Positions 26,665 to 32,172 of a DNA stretch of 32,172 bases are shown in pieces. The stretch is from Deltaproteobacteria bacterium (GTDB lineage: Bacteria; Desulfobacterota; Deferrimicrobia; Deferrimicrobiales; Deferrimicrobiaceae): positions 1 to 32,172 of the forward strand of contig JACRIV010000037.1 in assembly GCA_016220005.1 (NCBI GenBank), written 5' to 3'. The translations under genes and the position numbers were made by a program. Every line of letters starts with the position of its first letter. Positions within the stretch are counted from its first letter, which is position 1. The notes beneath the pieces were generated by a model. It was not told the DNA's origin. It was given only the letters and a program-made list of their open reading frames with translations, and did no database searches.

Positions 26665-27957
26665 TTAGCTCCTATTCTCCTTGTCGAGGAGGTACTCCAT
26701 GAGGCGCGTGCCGATCTCTACGAACTGCCCCGTCGCCCGGGCATCGGCTTCCGTGTACCGTTTCCCGGAGAAGGAGGACAATCCCTTGGGGGCCGGATAG
26801 AAGACGAAGGGGACAGGCTCCTGGGCGTGCGTCCGGAGGGCCACCGGCGTGGGGTGGTCCGGCAGGAACAGGATGCGTAGGTCTCCGCCCTCCTTGGCCC
26901 GCGCGAGGAGGGGTGCGAGCATCTCCTTGTCGATCCGCTCGATGGCCCGCACCTTCTCCGGGGCGCTGCCGTTGTGCCCGGCCTCGTCGGGGGCCTCCAC
27001 GTGAATGAGGACGAAATCCCTGCTGTCCAGTTCCTTGAGGGCGTACTCGGCCTTTCCCCGGTAATTAGTGTCCACGTAGCCGGTGGCTCCGGGTACCTGG
27101 ACGATCCGGAGGCCGCAGTAGACTCCGATCCCCTTGATGAGGTCCACGGCGGCCACCACGGACCCGGTCAGCCCGTACTTTTCCGAGAAGGTCGCGATCC
27201 GTGGCGCCTTGCCCTGTCCCCACAGCCAGATGGAGTTGCCGGGAGGCTTCCCTTCTTCCCGGCGCTTCCGGTTCACGGGGTGATCCTCGAATACCTCTCG
27301 GGAGATCTCCATCAGGTCGAGGAGGAGCTCGGCCCCCTCCCCGCGGGGGAGGTACTCCGTGATCTTCTTCCCGTGGATGTCGTGGGGCGGTGTCGTCTCC
27401 ACGGCCTCGTTGCCGTTCGGCCAGACCATCAGGTTCCGGTAGCTTACGCCGGGATGGAACCGGACTCCCGCCTCCGCGACCCCGGGGGCAAGCGATTTCA
27501 AGAGCGGCTGGAGCGCCGACCCCTCGCCGACGCCGCCCCCTCTGTCCTCCACCCCCGCCTGGAGCGCCTTCAGAAGCTCGGCCGCCTCGGCGGAAGTGAT
27601 GTGCCCGGCGGAAAAATCCTCCATCTCGGTGTCGGCGCCCTCGTTCTTCAGGGTCACGACGTTGCACCGGACCGCGACGTCCTCCTTCCCGAGGGCGATC
27701 CCCATCGACGCAGCCTCCAGCGGAGACCTTCCCGTGTAGACCTCGCGGGGATCGTAGCCGATGATGCTAAGGTTCGACACGTCGCTGCCGGGGTACATCT
27801 CCTTTGGAACGACCTGGACCGTCCCTAAGGCGCCGTGGGATGCCATGTAATCCATGTTGGGCTTCACCGCGGCCTCCAGCGGGGTCCGGTTCCCGAGGGC
27901 GGTGATCGGCCAGTCGGACATGCCGTCCCCGATCAGGATGAGGTATTTCATCGCCAT
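26665..27957 (-). CDS. apgM: Cofactor-independent phosphoglycerate mutase, ApgM type
   Basis: MAMKYLILIGDGMSDWPITALGNRTPLEAAVKPNMDYMASHGALGTVQVVPKEMYPGSDVSNLSIIGYDP...FLPDHPTPVALRTHAQEPVPF; start 27957, listed 766-aa ORF is over-extended. Confidence 0.92.
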   Translation of the reverse strand: MAMKYLILIGDGMSDWPITALGNRTPLEAAVKPNMDYMASHGALGTVQVVPKEMYPGSDVSNLSIIGYDPREVYTGRSPLEAASMGIALGKEDVAVRCNVVTLKNEGADTEMEDFSAGHITSAEAAELLKALQAGVEDRGGGVGEGSALQPLLKSLAPGVAEAGVRFHPGVSYRNLMVWPNGNEAVETTPPHDIHGKKITEYLPRGEGAELLLDLMEISREVFEDHPVNRKRREEGKPPGNSIWLWGQGKAPRIATFSEKYGLTGSVVAAVDLIKGIGVYCGLRIVQVPGATGYVDTNYRGKAEYALKELDSRDFVLIHVEAPDEAGHNGSAPEKVRAIERIDKEMLAPLLARAKEGGDLRILFLPDHPTPVALRTHAQEPVPFVFYPAPKGLSSFSGKRYTEADARATGQFVEIGTRLMEYLLDKENRS

Positions 27958-27968
27958 CCGTATCTCCT

Positions 27969-29024
27969 TCAGAAGCCCAGGACTTTCAACACTTCGCGCA
28001 ACTCCGGGGGGATGGTAACGGGCGCCACGGACTGGGCGATCGCGTTGTCCGGATCCTTGAGGCCGTGGCCGGTGAGCGTGCAGACGACCCGGTCCCCTTT
28101 TGCGAAGAACCCTTCCTTGCCCAATTTTATCACACCGGCGATGGAGGCCGCCGACGCGGGTTCGCAGAACACCCCCTCGGCCTCGGCGACGAGCTTGTAC
28201 GCCTCCAGGATCTCGGCGTCGCTCACCATCCGGATCGCCCCTCCCGACTCGTCCCGCGCGCTTTCCGCCTGCTTCCAGGAAGCCGGCCTGCCGATCCGGA
28301 TCGCGGTGGCGACCGTCTCCGGCTTTTCGATGGGGTATCCGCGGACGATCGGCGCGGCTCCCTCCGCTTGCCAGCCCAGCATCTTCGGGAGCCTCTTCAC
28401 CCTGCCCGCTTCCCGGTAGGCGCGGTAGCCCGCCCAGTAGGCCGTGATGTTCCCCGCGTTCCCCACGGGCAGGACGTGGTAGTCCGGAGCGTCGCCCAGG
28501 GCGTCGCAGATCTCGAACGCCGCGCTCTTCTGTCCCTCGATCCGGTAAGGGTTGATCGAGTTGACCAGCGTGACGGGATACTTTTCCGATATCTCCTTCA
28601 CCAGCATGAGCGACTCGTCGAAGTTCCCCAGGACCTGGATCACCCGCGCCCCGTGGATCATGGCCTGCGAGAGCTTCCCGAGGGCGATCCTCCCCTCGGG
28701 GATCAGCACGAAGGCCTTCATCTCCGCCCTTGCCGCGTAGGCCGCCGCGGAGGCCGAGGTGTTCCCCGTCGAGGCGCAGATGACCGAGTCGGATCCGTCC
28801 GCCTTGGCCTTCGACACCGCCATCGTCATCCCGCGGTCCTTGAAGGAGCCCGTGGGGTTCAGCCCCTCGCACTTGAGGAAGATCTCCGTGCCGGGGGCGA
28901 TCTGGGCCGCCAGGCCGGGCGCGGGGACGAGCGGTGTGTTCCCTTCGAGGAGCGTCACCACGCATTCGTCGGGGACCGGCGAAAGAAACGCGGCGTAATG
29001 GCGGATGACCCCTTCCCAGTGCAT
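27969..29024 (-). CDS. thrC: Threonine synthase
   Basis: EGNTPLVPAPGLAAQIAPGTEIFLKCEGLNPTGSFKDRGMTMAVSKAKADGSDSVICASTGNTSASAAAYAARAEMKAFVLIPEGRIALGKLSQA. Confidence 0.95.
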   Translation of the reverse strand: MHWEGVIRHYAAFLSPVPDECVVTLLEGNTPLVPAPGLAAQIAPGTEIFLKCEGLNPTGSFKDRGMTMAVSKAKADGSDSVICASTGNTSASAAAYAARAEMKAFVLIPEGRIALGKLSQAMIHGARVIQVLGNFDESLMLVKEISEKYPVTLVNSINPYRIEGQKSAAFEICDALGDAPDYHVLPVGNAGNITAYWAGYRAYREAGRVKRLPKMLGWQAEGAAPIVRGYPIEKPETVATAIRIGRPASWKQAESARDESGGAIRMVSDAEILEAYKLVAEAEGVFCEPASAASIAGVIKLGKEGFFAKGDRVVCTLTGHGLKDPDNAIAQSVAPVTIPPELREVLKVLGF

Positions 29025-29041
29025 CGATTCGTCTTCCCTTT

Positions 29042-30364
29042 TCAGAGGTTGTTTTCGATCCGGATCATCCGCGTGCGGTCGAGGACGACCGGAAGCCGGT
29101 CGGTCTCCTCAAGGGCGGCGCGCATGTCGCTTTCCTTGGCATGGTGCGTCACGATGAAGATGGGGACCGCGCTCTCCTCTTTCCGTCCCTTCTGGATGAC
29201 CGACGAAATGCTGATGGAGTGCGCGCCCAGCACCCCCGCGATCTTGGACAGGACGCCGGGCTTGTCGATGACCTGGAACCTCAGGTAATACTCCGACCGG
29301 ACGCCGGCGAAGGGGGACACCGTGAGCTTCTCCCCCGCCTCGTGAGTGAAGAACCCGCTCGGCGGCATGCGCCCCGTGCCTCCCCGCCTCAAGTTGCGCG
29401 CGATCTCGATGACGTCGCTCGCCACCGCCGATGCGGTGGGCATCATCCCCGCGCCCTGCCCGTAGAAGAGCGAGGACCCCACGAAATCGCCCTTCACGTA
29501 GATGGCGTTGTTTGCGCCCCCGACGTCGGCAAGAAGGTGCTCGGCGGGGATCATCGTCGGGTGGACCCGCACCTCGACGCCGTCCCCCTTCTCCTTCGCG
29601 ATCGCCAGGAGCTTTATTCGGTATCCGAACTCCCGGGCGAAGGCGATATCGAGGACAGAGATGTCGCGGATCCCTTCCACGTAGATGCTCTTGAGGGGGA
29701 CGGTCCCGCCCGTCGCCAGCCATACGAGGATGGCGAGCTTGTGGGCGGAATCGATTCCGTCGACATCGAACGAGGGGTCCGCCTCGGCCAGGCCGATCCG
29801 CTGGGCCTCCGCGAGCACCTCCCCATATTCCTTCCCTTCGTTGGTCATCCTGCTCAGGATGTAGTTGCACGTCCCGTTGATGATCCCGTAGATCTCCTGG
29901 ATCCGGTTCCCGGCCAGCCCCTCCCGCAACGCCCGGATGATGGGGATGCCGCCGCCGACGCTCGCCTCGAACCCGAGGTCGACGCCGGCGGACAGCGCCG
30001 CCCGCGTGATCTCCGGCCCGTGCTCGGCGAGGAGTGCCTTGTTCGCGGTTACGACCGACTTCCCCTGCCGCATCGCTTCGAGGATTAATTCCTTCGCGGC
30101 CCCGGTCCCGCCCACGAGCTCGATGACGATCTGGATCTCCGGGTCCCGGACGACCTGGAACCCGTCTGCGGTCAATACTCCCTCGGGAAGAGAGATCCCC
30201 CGGTCGCGCTTGATGTCCAGGTCGGCGATGCGGCGGAGACGGACGGGCACGCCCACCCGCCGGCGCAGCAACTCCGCGTTAGAAAGGAGCAGCTTCGCCG
30301 TTCCCGTGCCGACGGTCCCGAAGCCGATGATTCCGACGCCGATTTCCTTCCGCGGAGCCGTCAT
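29042..30364 (-). CDS. hom: Homoserine dehydrogenase with C-terminal ACT domain
   Basis: [43 protein letters not shown]...[55 protein letters not shown]-terminal [33 protein letters not shown]. Start 30364. Confidence 0.95.
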   Translation of the reverse strand: MTAPRKEIGVGIIGFGTVGTGTAKLLLSNAELLRRRVGVPVRLRRIADLDIKRDRGISLPEGVLTADGFQVVRDPEIQIVIELVGGTGAAKELILEAMRQGKSVVTANKALLAEHGPEITRAALSAGVDLGFEASVGGGIPIIRALREGLAGNRIQEIYGIINGTCNYILSRMTNEGKEYGEVLAEAQRIGLAEADPSFDVDGIDSAHKLAILVWLATGGTVPLKSIYVEGIRDISVLDIAFAREFGYRIKLLAIAKEKGDGVEVRVHPTMIPAEHLLADVGGANNAIYVKGDFVGSSLFYGQGAGMMPTASAVASDVIEIARNLRRGGTGRMPPSGFFTHEAGEKLTVSPFAGVRSEYYLRFQVIDKPGVLSKIAGVLGAHSISISSVIQKGRKEESAVPIFIVTHHAKESDMRAALEETDRLPVVLDRTRMIRIENNL

Positions 30365-31557
30365 TTCGCCTTGACCTTCACCTGGGACTGCATCATCGCC
30401 TTGACGCCCCGGATCGCCTGCCGGATCCGGTGCTCGTTCTCCACGAGGGCGAATCGCACGAATCCCTCCCCGTGCTCGCCGAACCCGATCCCCGGCGACA
30501 CGGCCGTCTTCGCCTTGGTGAGCAGCAGCTTGGAGAATTCGAGAGACCCCATCTCCCGGTACGGCTCGGGGATGGGCGCCCAGACGAACATCGTCCCCTG
30601 GGGCTTCGGGAACTCCCATCCGATCCGCGCGAATCCGTCGACGAGGCAGTCGCGCCGCTTCCGGTAGACCTCCACGGCCTCTTCCACCACCCGGTACGGG
30701 CCGTTCAAGGCCACCGTCGCCGCGATCTGGATCGCCTGGAACATTCCGTAGTCCAGATAGCTCTTGATCCGGGTGAGCGCCGACACCATCCGCTTGTTGC
30801 CGATGACGAAGCCGACCCGCCAGCCCGGCATCGAGTATCCCTTGGACATCGAGTACAGCTCCACCGCCACATCTTTGGCTCCCGGAACCTGCAGGATGGA
30901 GGGCGCCTTGTACCCGTCGAACACGAGGTCCGAGTAGGCCAGGTCGTGGACGACCAGCACTTCGTGCTCCTTGGCGAAGGCGACCACCCGCTTGAAGAAG
31001 TCCAGGTCGACCACCTCGGTGGTCGGGTTGTGGGGGAACGAGATGATCATCACCTTCGGCTTGGGCCAGAGGGTCTTCATGGCGCGCTGGGCGCGGTCCA
31101 TGAAATCGCCCTCCCCGCTCGTCAGCGAGATGGACCGGACGTCGGCGCCGGCGATGATCACCGAGTAGGTGTGGATCGGGTACGTGGGGTTCGGCACCAC
31201 CGCGATGTCGCCCGGCCCCATGATGGCCATGATGAGGTGCGACAGCCCCTCCTTGGCCCCGATGGTGGCGATCGCCTCCGTGTCCGGGTCCAGGTCGACG
31301 TCGTACTTCCGCTTGTACCAGTTGCAGACGGCCAGCCGGAGCTTGGGGATCCCCCGGGAGGCCGAGTACCGGTGGTTGCGGGGATTGCGCGCCGCCTCGA
31401 TCAGCTTGTCGACGATGTGCTTGGGCGTCGGCAGGTCGGGATTCCCCATCCCGAGGTCGATGATGTCCTCGCCCGCCTTGCGCATCTTCGACTTCAGCTC
31501 GGTGACGACCGCGAAAACGTACGGCGGCAGACGCTTGATCCGTGGGAACTCTTCCAT
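30361..31557 (-). CDS. PLP-dependent aminotransferase (AlaC/LL-DAP aminotransferase-like class I)
   Basis: [60 protein letters not shown]...[21 protein letters not shown]...[20 protein letters not shown]. Confidence 0.93.
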   Translation of the reverse strand: MEEFPRIKRLPPYVFAVVTELKSKMRKAGEDIIDLGMGNPDLPTPKHIVDKLIEAARNPRNHRYSASRGIPKLRLAVCNWYKRKYDVDLDPDTEAIATIGAKEGLSHLIMAIMGPGDIAVVPNPTYPIHTYSVIIAGADVRSISLTSGEGDFMDRAQRAMKTLWPKPKVMIISFPHNPTTEVVDLDFFKRVVAFAKEHEVLVVHDLAYSDLVFDGYKAPSILQVPGAKDVAVELYSMSKGYSMPGWRVGFVIGNKRMVSALTRIKSYLDYGMFQAIQIAATVALNGPYRVVEEAVEVYRKRRDCLVDGFARIGWEFPKPQGTMFVWAPIPEPYREMGSLEFSKLLLTKAKTAVSPGIGFGEHGEGFVRFALVENEHRIRQAIRGVKAMMQSQVKVKAK

Positions 31558-31579
31558 ATCTCGTCTCCAGGGAATTTAA

Positions 31580-31615
31580 AGAAGATATCGTATTTAATCG
31601 CGCCCGCTAAGTCAA
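31580..31615 (-). promoter_or_regulatory. Putative sigma70-type promoter of aminotransferase-hom-thrC-apgM block
   Basis: Minus strand TTGACT (31610-31615) - 17 bp - TACGAT (31587-31592), ~29 nt before the ATG with GGAG Shine-Dalgarno. Confidence 0.65.
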
Positions 31616-31619
31616 TTTC

Positions 31620-31631
31620 CGCGGGCCCGCG
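31620..31631. repeat. 12-bp perfect palindrome CGCGGGCCCGCG
   Basis: Immediately upstream of the -35 box of the aminotransferase promoter and downstream of the HlyD-family gene stop. Confidence 0.6.
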
Positions 31632-31647
31632 AGGTTTGGCAAGCTGC

Positions 31648-32172
31648 CTATCGCAGTGTCAGGCTCTCGCGGGCGTACTTGACGATCGGGGAGAGGAAGA
31701 ACTCGATCACTCGGCGCTTCCCCGTCTTGACCTCCACGGCGACGGCCATGCCGGGAGCGAGGGGAACGGGCCGGCCCTCGGCCTGAATCGCCGTCTTTTC
31801 CAGGCCGGCCTTCATCTTGTATACGGGGCCCAGCTTCTCGTCCTCGACGGCATCGGGGCTGATGTGGAGAATTTTTCCCCGGATCGTCCCGTACTTCTGG
31901 AACGGGAAGGCGTCGAGCTTCACCTCCGCCTCCTGGCCGACTTTCACGAACCCGACGTCCTTGTTCAGGACCATCGCCTCCACGATCAGGGGCGTGCCGT
32001 CGGGGACGATGGAGACGATATCCTGGGCCGGCTTGACGATCCCCCCGATCGTGTACATCGCCAGCCCGTGGACAGTGCCGTGGACGGGAGAGGCGAGCCG
32101 CTCCAGCTCGTACCGTTTCCTTGCCTTGACGACCTCCCCTTCGACCGAATTGATCGATTTCTCCCGCTCCAC
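31648..32172 (-). CDS. HlyD-family membrane fusion protein (type I secretion periplasmic adaptor), C-terminal part; gene continues beyond the window
   Basis: LASPVHGTVHGLAMYTIGGIVKPAQDIVSIVPDGTPLIVEAMVLNKDVGFVKVGQEAEVKLDAFPFQKYGTIRGKILHISPDAV...LAPGMAVAVEVKTGKRRVIEFFLSPIVKYARESLTLR. Confidence 0.9.
   Translation of the reverse strand: MEREKSINSVEGEVVKARKRYELERLASPVHGTVHGLAMYTIGGIVKPAQDIVSIVPDGTPLIVEAMVLNKDVGFVKVGQEAEVKLDAFPFQKYGTIRGKILHISPDAVEDEKLGPVYKMKAGLEKTAIQAEGRPVPLAPGMAVAVEVKTGKRRVIEFFLSPIVKYARESLTLR

Noticed and set aside
26245-31557. thioesterase-apgM-thrC-hom-aminotransferase block as a novel system
   Set aside because: Ordinary central/amino acid metabolism genes; nothing in the sequences suggests an unusual function.

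Overview
High-GC bacterial chromosomal window. Almost every credible gene is on the minus strand; the many long plus-strand ORFs look like antisense GC-rich artefacts. Reading right to left (direction of transcription): a HlyD/membrane-fusion fragment; an aminotransferase-hom-thrC-apgM block; a 4HBT thioesterase; class II fructose-1,6-bisphosphatase (glpX); a four-subunit 2-oxoacid:ferredoxin oxidoreductase (delta-alpha-beta-gamma) whose ferredoxin gene is missing from the ORF track because it has no ATG/GTG/TTG start; an XRE-cupin regulator; an HgdB-like protein lacking most expected cluster cysteines; and a MerR regulator with a near-consensus promoter heading a ~14.6 kb co-directional acyl-CoA catabolic cluster. 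That cluster encodes thiolase, 3-hydroxyacyl-CoA dehydrogenase, enoyl-CoA hydratase, three acyl-CoA dehydrogenases, corrinoid adenosyltransferase, a split B12-dependent acyl-CoA mutase, an SCP2-type thiolase plus DUF35 partner, MeaB and a two-subunit CoA transferase. The left end is a miaB-BFN-GAF/degenerate GGDEF-receiver/DUF4388/pseudo-GTPase-PHP block. The most interesting signal is that the mutase annotators would call methylmalonyl-CoA mutase carries F89/Q207 (isobutyryl-CoA mutase signature) instead of Y89/R207. With the surrounding complete C4 beta-oxidation set, this suggests a branched C4 acyl-CoA (isobutyryl-CoA, or a related branched substrate) to butyryl-CoA pathway. Other points: a ferredoxin with a probable non-canonical (ACG) start in frame with the glpX stop, a 21-bp perfect inverted repeat element in the operon, a probable leaderless miaB promoter, and two signalling proteins with degenerate catalytic domains. 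No rRNA, tRNA, CRISPR array or transposase was seen.
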